Under the pieces are notes generated by a model. It did no database searches, was not told where the DNA came from, and saw only the letters and a program-made list of their open reading frames with translations. A program made the position numbers and the translations under genes. 64,000 nt of DNA from JAPPLB01 sp965208945 (GTDB lineage: Bacteria > Acidobacteriota > Terriglobia > Bryobacterales > UBA6623). The DNA is taken from assembly GCA_965208945.1 (NCBI GenBank), contig OZ242366.1:2666001-2730000 (forward strand), in the 5' to 3' direction. Shown here one piece after another: positions 49,681 to 58,378 of the stretch (position 1 is its first letter; each line of letters opens with the position of its first letter).

Positions 49681-52019
49681 GCCGAGCCGTCGGAAGCGGC
49701 GGCCGCCGGCTTCGCGTGCTTGCGCCGCTCGGCATCGCCGCGTCGCTAGCCTGCATTTCTCACCACATGACGGTCGGAGCAAGCGATACGACCGCCAGGA
49801 CTTCGTTGCGCTTGCTTGCCGTGCTCAACGTACAGTCAAGTACGCCTGCGCGCGCCAAGCGGCTCGCGCCTCGTCCTGACGGCCCTCTCACCCACTCCGC
49901 CTCGCCGCGTGGTGAGAAATGCAGGCTCGCGGCGTTTTCCCGGCTCGAACCCTCGGCGGCCCCGCCGGATCCGGCCTTTCTGGCGTACGTCGGACCCGGC
50001 GCGGGCTTCGCCTTTCTGGGATCTTTTCTCAGCCTGATCGCGGCATTCCTCGTCGGAGCGGCGTCGTTGCTCGCCTGGCCCGTGCGCGTGCTCTGGCGCT
50101 CGCTGAGCGGCAAAAAAGGATGGAAGCACGCCAAGGTGCGCAAGGTGATCTTCCTCGGGCTCGACGGCTACGACCCCGATCTGGCGGAGCGTTTCATGTC
50201 GGAAGGAAAGCTGCCGAACCTTGCCGGTCTGCGGGACCGGGGCGCATACGACCGCCTGCGGACGACCTATCCCCCGCTATCGCCGGTTGCCTGGTCGACC
50301 TTCGCGACCGGCGTCAACCCGGCCAAGCACAGCCTGTACGACTTCCTGAATCGCAGCATGCGGACCTACCTGCCGGAACTCTCCTCGTCGCGCGTGCGGG
50401 AGCCCTCTCGTTTTCTACGGTTCGGCAAGTGGCGTTTCCCGTTGGGCAAGGCATCCGTTGACATGCGCCGCAAGAGCAGGACGTTCTGGAGCATTCTGGG
50501 CGACGAAGGGATCGACTCGTCGATTCTGCGGGTGCCGATCACGTTCCCGCCCGAGAAGTTCAACGGACGGCTGCTTTCGGCGATGTGCACGCCGGACCTG
50601 CTCGGCACGCAGGGCAGCTTTCAGCAGTTCACCACCTCGGAAGCGGCCGGAGAGTTCGACGAAGCCGGCCAGCGGCGGCCCCTGACCCGCAACGGCCAGG
50701 GTCTGGAGGGGAAGATCGAAGGACCACCGAACCCGTTGCTCGACGGACCGCAACCGATAACCGCGCCCTTCCGGTTGCAACTCGACGCTACGGGCGGCCG
50801 GCTGCGAGTCAACGGGTCGAGCTATCGGCTCGAAAAGGGGGAATACTCGCCGTGGGTGCGGCTGACCTTCCGGGCCGCGCCCGGTGTCAAGGTCGAGGGC
50901 ATTGCGCGCTTCCTGCTCACGGAAACCGAGCCCGAGGTATCGCTCTACGTCACCCCTATCAACATCGACCCGGAAAAGCCGGCGCTGCCGATCTCGCACC
51001 CCAGCTACTACGCCACCTATCTCGCCAAGCTGCAGGGCGCCTACTCCACCCTTGGGCTCGCCGAGGACACTTGGGCGCTCAACGAGCGCGTCATCGATGA
51101 GAAGGCCTTCCTCGACCAGGCTTATTCGATCTGCGAAGAGCGCGAGACGATGCTCATCAACGCTCTCGACAAGACGAAGAAGGGCATTGTTGCGTGCGTT
51201 TTCGATACGAGCGACCGCGTGCAGCACATGTTCTACCGCTACCTGGAGCCCGATCATCCGGCTCACCGCCGCAATCCGCCAGGGGATCGCGAGGCGCGCT
51301 ACGAAGGCGTGATCGAAGATCTCTACCGGCGCATGGATGCCATCGTCGGGAAAACGCTCGAGTACGTTGACGAAGACACGGTTTTCTTCGTCCTCTCCGA
51401 CCATGGTTTCAAGTCGTTCCAGCGCGGCGTGAACCTCAACACATGGCTTCTCGAAAACGGCTATCTGGCGTTGCGGGACGACGCGCGCGAGGCCGGTCCG
51501 TACCTGCAAGGCGTCGACTGGTCACGCACTAGCGCTTACACTTTCGGGCTGACCGGCATCTACCTGAACCAGAAGAACCGCGAAGCCGAAGGGACCGTTG
51601 CCCGCAGCGAAGCCGCCCGCCTCAAGAAGGAAATCAGCGAGAAGCTGACCGGCCTGCGCGATGAGGAGCGCGGCGCAGTGGCGGTCCGCAAGGCGTGGCC
51701 GAAGGAGTCCGTCTATCAGGGGCCGTACATGGATGTCGCCCCCGACATCATCATCGGCTACAACCCCGGCTATCGGAGTTCGTGGGATGCCGCCCTCGGA
51801 AAAGTCGGCTCGGAGGTGTTTCAGGATAACCTGAAGGCTTGGAGCGGCGATCACTGCGTGGACCCGGCGCTGGTGCCCGGCGTGATCTTTTGCAATCGCA
51901 AGCTCGGGCGCGGCAATCCCGGCATTGAAGATCTCGCCCCCACCACGCTCGGACTGTTCGGCCGGAAGCCGCCGCCCTATATGGATGGCCACGATCTGTT
52001 CGGCATGGCGCAACTGTAG
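49677..52019 (+). CDS. Membrane-anchored alkaline phosphatase-superfamily protein carrying RE1 in frame
   Basis: A 780-residue type I phosphodiesterase/nucleotide-pyrophosphatase-like protein. Residues 1-23 look like a signal peptide (LAPLGIAAS). Residues 24-84 are encoded by RE1 copy K. The native protein then resumes (AFSRLEPSAA, AYVGPGAGFAFLGSF) with a membrane helix at about 112-138. Catalytic features are VIFLGLDGYDPDLAERF, SPVAWSTFATGVNPAKH with the likely Ser/Thr nucleophile, FFVLSDHGFKSF and WSGDHC. Removing the repeat joins AASL to AAF in frame. The stop TAG is the first triplet of RE1 copy L. Confidence 0.85.
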   Translation: MSRAVGSGGRRLRVLAPLGIAASLACISHHMTVGASDTTARTSLRLLAVLNVQSSTPARAKRLAPRPDGPLTHSASPRGEKCRLAAFSRLEPSAAPPDPAFLAYVGPGAGFAFLGSFLSLIAAFLVGAASLLAWPVRVLWRSLSGKKGWKHAKVRKVIFLGLDGYDPDLAERFMSEGKLPNLAGLRDRGAYDRLRTTYPPLSPVAWSTFATGVNPAKHSLYDFLNRSMRTYLPELSSSRVREPSRFLRFGKWRFPLGKASVDMRRKSRTFWSILGDEGIDSSILRVPITFPPEKFNGRLLSAMCTPDLLGTQGSFQQFTTSEAAGEFDEAGQRRPLTRNGQGLEGKIEGPPNPLLDGPQPITAPFRLQLDATGGRLRVNGSSYRLEKGEYSPWVRLTFRAAPGVKVEGIARFLLTETEPEVSLYVTPINIDPEKPALPISHPSYYATYLAKLQGAYSTLGLAEDTWALNERVIDEKAFLDQAYSICEERETMLINALDKTKKGIVACVFDTSDRVQHMFYRYLEPDHPAHRRNPPGDREARYEGVIEDLYRRMDAIVGKTLEYVDEDTVFFVLSDHGFKSFQRGVNLNTWLLENGYLALRDDAREAGPYLQGVDWSRTSAYTFGLTGIYLNQKNREAEGTVARSEAARLKKEISEKLTGLRDEERGAVAVRKAWPKESVYQGPYMDVAPDIIIGYNPGYRSSWDAALGKVGSEVFQDNLKAWSGDHCVDPALVPGVIFCNRKLGRGNPGIEDLAPTTLGLFGRKPPPYMDGHDLFGMAQL
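49747..49928 (+). repeat. RE1 copy K, in frame inside a gene
   Basis: Whole RE1 with one base missing in the central loop (GTACAGTCAAGTACG) and the right terminus changed from CTA to CTC. It is translated as CISHHMTVGASDTTARTSLR and about 40 further residues without a stop. Confidence 0.9.
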
Positions 52020-52190
52020 CCTGCATTTCTCACCACCCGACGGTCGAAGCACGCGAAAAAAGGCCGTGATTCGTGTTTCGTGTCTCGTGATTCGTGAAAA
52101 TCATGAGAGGGGGCCTGGTTCGCTCCAGAAGAAATGTCTGACGGCCCTCTCACGCACTTCGCCTCGCCGCATGGTGAGAAATGCAGGCTA
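52017..52190 (+). repeat. RE1 copy L (heptamer core)
   Basis: Starts with the TAG stop codon of the preceding gene. The core holds heptamers (52065-52099) and the GGTTCGCTCCAGAAGAAATG module, then a short right half. It ends ATGCAGGCTA just before GAAGGAAAC of the next gene. Confidence 0.9.
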
Positions 52191-52218
52191 GAAGGAAACA
52201 TCCGGGCCGTTGACAACG

Positions 52219-54168
52219 ATGCTTGATCGGGAGGATTTTTCAGGCCGGAAGGGCCGCGCCGTCGAGAGGTGCGCGGCGGCCGCGGCGGTTCTCTGCGCCC
52301 TGCTCCTGCCGATCCACTGCGGCGGACCCGTCGCCAACGACGTCGGCAAGCGCGTCATCGTGCTCGGCATCGACGGGATGGACCCCAAGTTCCTCGAGCG
52401 CCATTGGGATCAACTGCCGAATCTCGACCGCCTGCGTCGAGAGGGGGATTTCAAACCTTTGGCGACGACCATTCCCCCGCAGAGTCCCGTTGCCTGGTCG
52501 AGCGTGATCACGGGCCTCGACCCGGGCGGGCACGGCATCCATGACTTCATCCACCGCGACCCTTATACACGCCGGCCGTTCATGTCGATGGCCGAGACGG
52601 CCGAGGCGGACCGGACGCTCGAGATCGGCGATTGGGTCATTCCGCTGTCGTCCGGGGAGGTGGTCCAGCATCGCCGCGGCGATCCCTTCTGGCCGTTGCT
52701 GACGGAAGCGGGCGTGCCCGCGAGCATCCTGCGCATGCCCGCGAACTTCCCGCCGATGGGCGAGGGGACACGTTCGCTCTCGGGCATGGGGACACCCGAC
52801 ATGCACGGCACCCAAGGCACGTTCACGTTCTTCACGGACGACCCCGGCCGCGAAGCGGGCCCCGTGTCGGGAGGCAGGATCGTGCAGGTCCCCGCCTTTC
52901 GCCATCACACCGAGCTGGAGATCGAAGGGCCTGTCAACAGCTTCCGCAAGGAGCAGCCCGCCACCAGCGCCGTCTTGACGGTCCACCGCGACCCCGAGGA
53001 ACCCGTCGTGAGATTCGATCTCGAAGACCGCAGCTTCATCCTCGAAGAGGGTGAGTGGTCCGGCTGGTTGAGGGCGAGCTTCCCGCTGATCGGCCCGCTG
53101 CAATCCGTCAGCGGCATCTTCCGTGTCTTTCTGCGGCAGGCGCGCCCCCGCTTCGAGCTCTACGTCACGCCGGTCAACATCGACCCCACGAGTCCCGCTC
53201 TGCCGATCTCGATGCCGCCGTCCTACAGCGCCGAGCTGGCCGACGCGATCGGGTTGTTCTACACCCAGGGCATGGCGGAAGACACGTCGGCCTTGCGGAA
53301 AGGCGCATTGAGCCTCGACGAGTTCCTGCAGCAAAGCCACAGCGTCCTCGACGAGACCCGGCGGATGCTGCGCTACGAGCTCGCGCGGTTCGAGAGCGGG
53401 CTGCTGTTCTTCTACATATCGAGCGTCGACCAGAACGCCCACATGCTCTGGGGGCGGTACGACGACGAGTTGCTCGAGATCTATCGCGAGACCGACAAGA
53501 TGGTCGGAGAAGCGATGGCGTTGATCGACGACGAAACCACGCTCATCGTCATGTCGGACCATGGCTTCGAGCGTTTCGATCGCGCGGTGCACCTGAACAC
53601 GGTCCTTCTGCGGACCGGTTTTCTCGCCCTCGACGACCCTCGCAATACCGGCGACGCCGAACTGTTCCGGCACGTCGATTGGTCGCGCACCCGGGCCTAC
53701 TCGATGGGCATCAATTCGCTGTACATCAACCGTCTCGGCCGCGAGGAAGGCGGCATCGTCGCCGAGGGGGAAGAGACCGAGCAGACGATCGCCGCGCTGC
53801 GCGAGGCGCTGTTGGCATTCCGTGATCCCGGCAACGGCGCTCGGGTGATCGAAGAGCTGTATGTCAGCGAAGAAGTGTTCGAAGCCCTCCCCACCGAATT
53901 CGCCCCGGACATCATCGTCGGCTATCGGCCGCCCTATCGCTCGTCCTGGCAGACCCCGCTCGGCGGCGTCCCCGAGAAAACCGTTGTCGACAATGACGAG
54001 GCCTGGATCGGCGACCACTGCATCGCGCCGCAGTACGTCCCCGGCGTGCTGCTCAGCAGCCGCGCGATCACGCTCGAGGACCCCGGCCTCCCCGACGTGC
54101 CGGTCACGCTGCTCAAGGAGTTCGGCGTTTCGGTTCCGAAGGACATGATCGGCCGGCCGCTCTTCTAA
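52219..54168 (+). CDS. Alkaline phosphatase-superfamily protein (lipoprotein-like), paralogue of the preceding gene
   Basis: A 649-residue exported enzyme paralogous to the product of the previous gene. The N-terminal hydrophobic stretch AAAVLCALLLPIHCGG may be a lipobox, though IHC is atypical. The catalytic motifs are VIVLGIDGMDPKFLERHW, SPVAWSSVITGLDPGGHGIH, LIVMSDHGFERF and WIGDHC. It lacks the membrane helix of its neighbour. A TTG at 52210 is closer to the AAGGAAA ribosome binding site and could be the start. Its TAA stop is the first triplet of RE1 copy M. Confidence 0.85.
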   Translation: MLDREDFSGRKGRAVERCAAAAAVLCALLLPIHCGGPVANDVGKRVIVLGIDGMDPKFLERHWDQLPNLDRLRREGDFKPLATTIPPQSPVAWSSVITGLDPGGHGIHDFIHRDPYTRRPFMSMAETAEADRTLEIGDWVIPLSSGEVVQHRRGDPFWPLLTEAGVPASILRMPANFPPMGEGTRSLSGMGTPDMHGTQGTFTFFTDDPGREAGPVSGGRIVQVPAFRHHTELEIEGPVNSFRKEQPATSAVLTVHRDPEEPVVRFDLEDRSFILEEGEWSGWLRASFPLIGPLQSVSGIFRVFLRQARPRFELYVTPVNIDPTSPALPISMPPSYSAELADAIGLFYTQGMAEDTSALRKGALSLDEFLQQSHSVLDETRRMLRYELARFESGLLFFYISSVDQNAHMLWGRYDDELLEIYRETDKMVGEAMALIDDETTLIVMSDHGFERFDRAVHLNTVLLRTGFLALDDPRNTGDAELFRHVDWSRTRAYSMGINSLYINRLGREEGGIVAEGEETEQTIAALREALLAFRDPGNGARVIEELYVSEEVFEALPTEFAPDIIVGYRPPYRSSWQTPLGGVPEKTVVDNDEAWIGDHCIAPQYVPGVLLSSRAITLEDPGLPDVPVTLLKEFGVSVPKDMIGRPLF

Positions 54169-54348
54169 CCTGCATTTCTCACCACCCGACGGTCGAAGCA
54201 CGCGATACGAGCACCAGGACTTCGTTGCGCTTGCTTGCCGTGCTCGACGTACTGTTCAAGTACGCCTGCGCGCGCCAAGCGGCTCGCGCCTCGTCCTGAC
54301 GGCCCTCTCACCCACTTCGCCTCGCCACGTGGTGAGAAATGCAGGTTA
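54166..54348 (+). repeat. RE1 copy M (TAA/TTA ends)
   Basis: 183 bp, typical core. Unlike most copies both ends carry the A-T variant: TAACCTGCAT at left and ATGCAGGTTA at right, so the pairing is preserved. The leftmost TAA is the stop codon of the upstream gene. Confidence 0.92.
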
Positions 54349-54387
54349 AGCTCGGGCCGGGATGAATTACACTCTTAGGAATCAGCC

Positions 54388-54582
54388 ATGTTCGGACCTT
54401 CCCTCAAGCTCGACAAGGACCTCTACGACCGCATCAAGCGCTGCTCCGATGCGGCCGGCTACTCCTCGCCGAAAGAGTTGATCCAGCACGTTCTCGAACG
54501 CGAGCTCGACAAGATCGAAGAGGATGTCCGCTCCGACGAGGAGATCGTCAAGAAGATGCAGGGACTCGGCTACATCGACTGA
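54388..54582 (+). CDS. Small ribbon-helix-helix-like protein
   Basis: A 64-residue protein: PSLKLDKDLYDRIKRCSDAA resembles a ribbon plus first helix, then GYSSPKELIQHVLERELDKI is a second helix, with an acidic tail. It could be a DNA-binding regulator of the cluster. It is 20 bases before the membrane protein gene and conserved-looking in context, but I know no named family. The start follows TTAGGAATC. Confidence 0.65.
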   Translation: MFGPSLKLDKDLYDRIKRCSDAAGYSSPKELIQHVLERELDKIEEDVRSDEEIVKKMQGLGYID

Positions 54583-54602
54583 CGAACCCCGAGCCGATTC
54601 GC

Positions 54603-55421
54603 GTGGACATCTTCAACAGCCTGCTCCGCACGCTGATCAGCGGAATCTGCGGCCTGGGCGCAGACGTGCATCCGATGATCGGGCTGACGCTCGTTTCGAT
54701 CCTCACGGGCATCGGGATGCTCTGGGTGTTCGGAAAGACTTCCGACCAGGAAGCGATCTCCCGAACGAAGAAACGCCTGCAAGCCTACCTGCTCGAGATG
54801 CGCTTGTTCGGTGACGACATCTCGCTCGTCCTGAGCGCGCAGAAGAAGCTCATCAGGGATAATTTCCGCTACCTCGGCTTGATGATGCGTCCGATGCTGT
54901 TTCTCACCGTTCCGCTGCTGCTTCTGCTCATTCACCTCGACGGATTCTACGGCGCGCGGCCGTTGCGGATCGACGAACAGGCCGTCGTCACCTTGCAGGC
55001 CGCGGGACGGCTCGACGCGGACGCGCCCGTTCCCGAGCTGCAGGCCCCTGCGGGCGTCCATGTCGAGACCCCCGGCGTGCGTGTGATGGAAACCGGCCAG
55101 ATGAGCTGGCGCATCCGCGCCGAGCGGCCCGTCGAGGGGAGTCTCACGTTCCGCCAGGGCGATACGGAATGGACGAAATCGATCGCGGCGGGAGAGCCCT
55201 TTCGATACCTGTCGATCCGCCGGGTTTCCGGCCTCTGGGATGCGCTCTGGCACGCCGGCGAAGATCGCCTCCCGGAAGACCAAGTCGAATGGATCGAAAT
55301 CCGCTACCCGGCGGCCGAGGTCCCCTTTGCGGGTATCGAGCTTCACTGGCTGATCTGGTTTTTCGTGATCTCGATGCTGAGCGCCTATCTTCTCCGGGGC
55401 CGCTTCGGGGTCACTTTCTGA
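54603..55421 (+). CDS. Membrane protein of EMC3/DUF106-like layout
   Basis: A 272-residue membrane protein. A first hydrophobic helix (MIGLTLVSILTGIGMLWVFG) is followed by a basic cytoplasmic coiled region (KKRLQAYLLEMRLFGDDISL) and a second hydrophobic stretch (MLFLTVPLLLLLIHLDGFYG). A periplasmic beta-like region and a final helix (LIWFFVISMLSAYLL) complete it. The helix/coil/helix core recalls DUF106/Oxa1-superfamily insertases, but this is by layout only. The GTG start at 54603 has a weak ribosome binding site. Its place between phosphatase-fold enzymes and the DUF3604 protein suggests one pathway. Confidence 0.6.
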   Translation: MDIFNSLLRTLISGICGLGADVHPMIGLTLVSILTGIGMLWVFGKTSDQEAISRTKKRLQAYLLEMRLFGDDISLVLSAQKKLIRDNFRYLGLMMRPMLFLTVPLLLLLIHLDGFYGARPLRIDEQAVVTLQAAGRLDADAPVPELQAPAGVHVETPGVRVMETGQMSWRIRAERPVEGSLTFRQGDTEWTKSIAAGEPFRYLSIRRVSGLWDALWHAGEDRLPEDQVEWIEIRYPAAEVPFAGIELHWLIWFFVISMLSAYLLRGRFGVTF

Positions 55422-55522
55422 CTTGAAACATCCGGACTGGTGTCAACACCGCTTGACCCGGAGGATTTCACATCAGCCTCTTGAACCGGCTTTCATCCTT
55501 CCCGAATCGGTACACTCGAACC

Positions 55523-58306
55523 ATGTCCCGCGCGGTGCGCCTCGGCCTGCTCCTCGCTTTCGTTTCCGTTGCCGTCCGGCTGTGGCTCGGCGGTCCCGAT
55601 CATCCGCCGCCGGCGATCGTCCAGGCGGCTGAAACGGGTCATCAAGCTTTTCTTGTCCGCTTCGGCGTCGACGACGACCAGCCTCGCGATTGGAGCGGCG
55701 ACGTCCGCGTCGAGAACGGCCGTGTCAGGGGGCTCGATCCGTGGCAATTCAGCGAAGGCGACGAACGGCTCTCCGGCGCCTCGTGGACGGTCCGCACGAC
55801 CAGCGACACCTACTGGGATGCTCCTTGGGGGCGCAGTCTCGAGTCGACGAAGCGCCGCACGCGGCTTACCGCCAAGGGCTTGCTCATGAGCCTCGAGCTG
55901 AGCGGTCCGGGCAAGGTCGATCTGCGGACCGAACAAGGGGAGTTCAGCTTCAATCCCGAGGATCTCTCGTGGTCGCGCCCGCAGACCTTTGCCGGCGGCC
56001 GTGTCGTCGTCAGTCTCTCGCCATCCCCGCAAGCTCTCACCGAGGGTCCCGCCGCCGAAGACTACGTCGATGCGATCGAGTCTTCCGGGGGGCGCCGCTG
56101 GGTCGCCTACCAGACCTATGAAGACGGCTCGGACCGCCTCTGGGTGCGGCGCGGCGACGACCCCCCCGAGGCTCTCACCGCGCCGGGCGGCGATCTCTTC
56201 CGGGTCCGACTCGCCGAAGATTCCCAAGGCCGCATCTGGGCGGTGTGGTGCGAGCAAAGAGAATCGAACTGGGATCTTTTCGCCCGTGCTTTCGACGGCG
56301 ATGACTGGGGCGAAGAAGTCCGGCTCACGACCGCGCCCGGCTCGGACATCTTTCACTCCGTCGCGCGCGACGGCCGGGGCGGCCTCTATCTCGTCTGGCA
56401 GAGCTTCCGGTCGGGCAACGGCGACATCTTCCTGCGGACGCACCGCGACGGCCGCTGGCATCCGGAAATCCAGGTCAGCGACGACCCGGCCAACGACTGG
56501 GAACCGCAGGTCGCTGCTTCCCGAGACGGAGAAGCCTCGATCGTTTGGGACACCTACGCGGAGGGAAATTATGACGTCGTGATGCGGCAGTTCCGCCGAG
56601 GACGCCTCAGCGACGCCATCACGGTCGCCGGCTCCGATGCCTTCGAAGCCCGCGCCGCGGCCCACTACGACTCCACCGGCCGGCTGTGGCTCGCGTGGGA
56701 CGAAGGCGACGCGGACTGGGGCAAGGACTACGTGCAGGGCATCCAGGACGCCGGAATGGGGCTTCTCCAACGGCGGCGGGTGCGCGTCGCGACCTACGGC
56801 AACGGCCGCCTCGAGCAACTTCCTGGCGAACTGCCCCCCGCGCCGCCCGAGGAAAACGACCCGGTCTATCACTCTCCGCTCCTGGCCACCGACGGCAACG
56901 GCAACCCCTGGGTCTTCTTTCGCTATCGCACGCACACCCCGGTCGTCCAGGCCCGCCAAAGGTTCCGTTCGATGTGGCGTCTCGGCGCAGCCAGCTTCCA
57001 GAACGGCTCATGGACGCCCGTCATCCGCTTTCCCCTTGGCTTCGGCCGTATCGACATGCCGGTGGCGGTGCATACCGCCTCAGGCGGCGGCCTCCGCGTA
57101 TATTGGGCGAGCGACGGCCGCCGCTTCCCCGACGGTTTCCAACGCGAGCAGGATATCTTCACGGCTGCCCTCGAAGCGGGTCCGCCGCCGGACGGCCCTC
57201 TCGAGTTCGTGGACTTCAAGCCCCCGTCAGTCCGGTCCGTGAATGTCCACCCCAATGAAGCCGCCGATGCGGCGCGTCTGCGCAACTATCGCGCGGAGGC
57301 CGGCGGCAAGACCTACCGGCCCGTCCGCGGCGACATGCATCGCCATACCGACGTTTCCTGGGACGGCAATCGCGACGGCTCGCTGTTCGACGCCTACCGC
57401 TATGCCCTTGACGCCGCGGCTCATGACTTCCTCGGCGTCGCCGATCACCAGGCCGGCCAGGAGGTCAAATACAGTTGGTGGATGATCCAGAAGGCCGTCG
57501 ATCTGTTCACGATCCCGGGCAAATTCACGCCGCTCTACGGCTACGAGCGCAGCCGCGGTTATCCCAGCGGACACCGCAACGCCATGTTCGCCCGGCGCGG
57601 CGTGCCTGTCGTCAAGATACTCGATGAAGAACGCGAGAAGAATGACGAAGTCGGCGTCGAGCATTTCTACGAGGACCTCCGCAGGAACCGAGGCATTGTG
57701 ATGAGCCACACATCCGCCACCGGGGCCGGCACCGACTGGCGCGACAACGATCCCGAGGTCGAGACCCTGGTCGAGATCTACCAGGGCTACCGCCGCAATT
57801 ACGAGCACGCCGGCGCGCCGCGATCGAGCAACCGCGGCAGCCGTCCCGCCGGGTTTGTCTGGAAGGCCTGGGAGAAGGGCCTCAAGCTCGGAGTGCAATC
57901 CAGCTCCGACCACGTCTCGACGCACGCCTCCCACGGCATGATCTGGGTCGAGGAACTGACCCGCGAGGCCATCATCGAGGCCATCCGCGCCCGCCGCGCC
58001 TACGCCGCCACCGACAACATCCTCGTCGACTTCCGCGTCAACGGACGCCTCATGGGCGAGGCCTTCGAGACCAGCGACCGCCCGAGACTCGAAGCGCGCG
58101 TCATCGGAACCGCGCCCATCCGCAAAGTCGAGGTGATCAAGAACAATACCTATATCCACACCCGGCGGGGGGACCGCTCCGAACTCTCGTTCAGCTACGT
58201 TGACAACAACGTGCGTGAGGGCGAAAGCTATTACTACATACGGGTCGAGCAGCAGGACGGAGAACTGGCATGGGCTTCGCCCGTTTGGGTAACCTACAAG
58301 AAATAG
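55523..58306 (+). CDS. DUF3604 / PHP-type metallohydrolase with N-terminal beta-propeller
   Basis: A 927-residue exported protein. A signal peptide is followed by a large N-terminal part of repeated blades with DGRGGLYLVWQSF, DSTGRLWLAWDEG and DGNGNPWVFFRYR, which look like sialidase/propeller repeats. The C-terminal DUF3604 (CehA/McbA-like) domain has RGDMHRHTDVSWDGN, FLGVADHQAGQEV, GIVMSHTSATG and SSSDHVSTHASHG, with metal-binding His/Asp. A short beta domain ends the chain. Related enzymes hydrolyse phospho- or carbamate esters; the substrate is unknown. Confidence 0.8.
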   Translation: MSRAVRLGLLLAFVSVAVRLWLGGPDHPPPAIVQAAETGHQAFLVRFGVDDDQPRDWSGDVRVENGRVRGLDPWQFSEGDERLSGASWTVRTTSDTYWDAPWGRSLESTKRRTRLTAKGLLMSLELSGPGKVDLRTEQGEFSFNPEDLSWSRPQTFAGGRVVVSLSPSPQALTEGPAAEDYVDAIESSGGRRWVAYQTYEDGSDRLWVRRGDDPPEALTAPGGDLFRVRLAEDSQGRIWAVWCEQRESNWDLFARAFDGDDWGEEVRLTTAPGSDIFHSVARDGRGGLYLVWQSFRSGNGDIFLRTHRDGRWHPEIQVSDDPANDWEPQVAASRDGEASIVWDTYAEGNYDVVMRQFRRGRLSDAITVAGSDAFEARAAAHYDSTGRLWLAWDEGDADWGKDYVQGIQDAGMGLLQRRRVRVATYGNGRLEQLPGELPPAPPEENDPVYHSPLLATDGNGNPWVFFRYRTHTPVVQARQRFRSMWRLGAASFQNGSWTPVIRFPLGFGRIDMPVAVHTASGGGLRVYWASDGRRFPDGFQREQDIFTAALEAGPPPDGPLEFVDFKPPSVRSVNVHPNEAADAARLRNYRAEAGGKTYRPVRGDMHRHTDVSWDGNRDGSLFDAYRYALDAAAHDFLGVADHQAGQEVKYSWWMIQKAVDLFTIPGKFTPLYGYERSRGYPSGHRNAMFARRGVPVVKILDEEREKNDEVGVEHFYEDLRRNRGIVMSHTSATGAGTDWRDNDPEVETLVEIYQGYRRNYEHAGAPRSSNRGSRPAGFVWKAWEKGLKLGVQSSSDHVSTHASHGMIWVEELTREAIIEAIRARRAYAATDNILVDFRVNGRLMGEAFETSDRPRLEARVIGTAPIRKVEVIKNNTYIHTRRGDRSELSFSYVDNNVREGESYYYIRVEQQDGELAWASPVWVTYKK

Positions 58307-58378
58307 GAGCCGCGGCAGGCAGCGGCTCTGCATTCCGTGATCGTTTCAACGACCGCCCCGCAGCTTGAAAGGCTCCCC

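Noticed and set aside
52240..54201. 653-codon antisense frame over the second large phosphatase-fold gene
   Set aside because: Same reason: opposite strand of a gene with conserved catalytic motifs.
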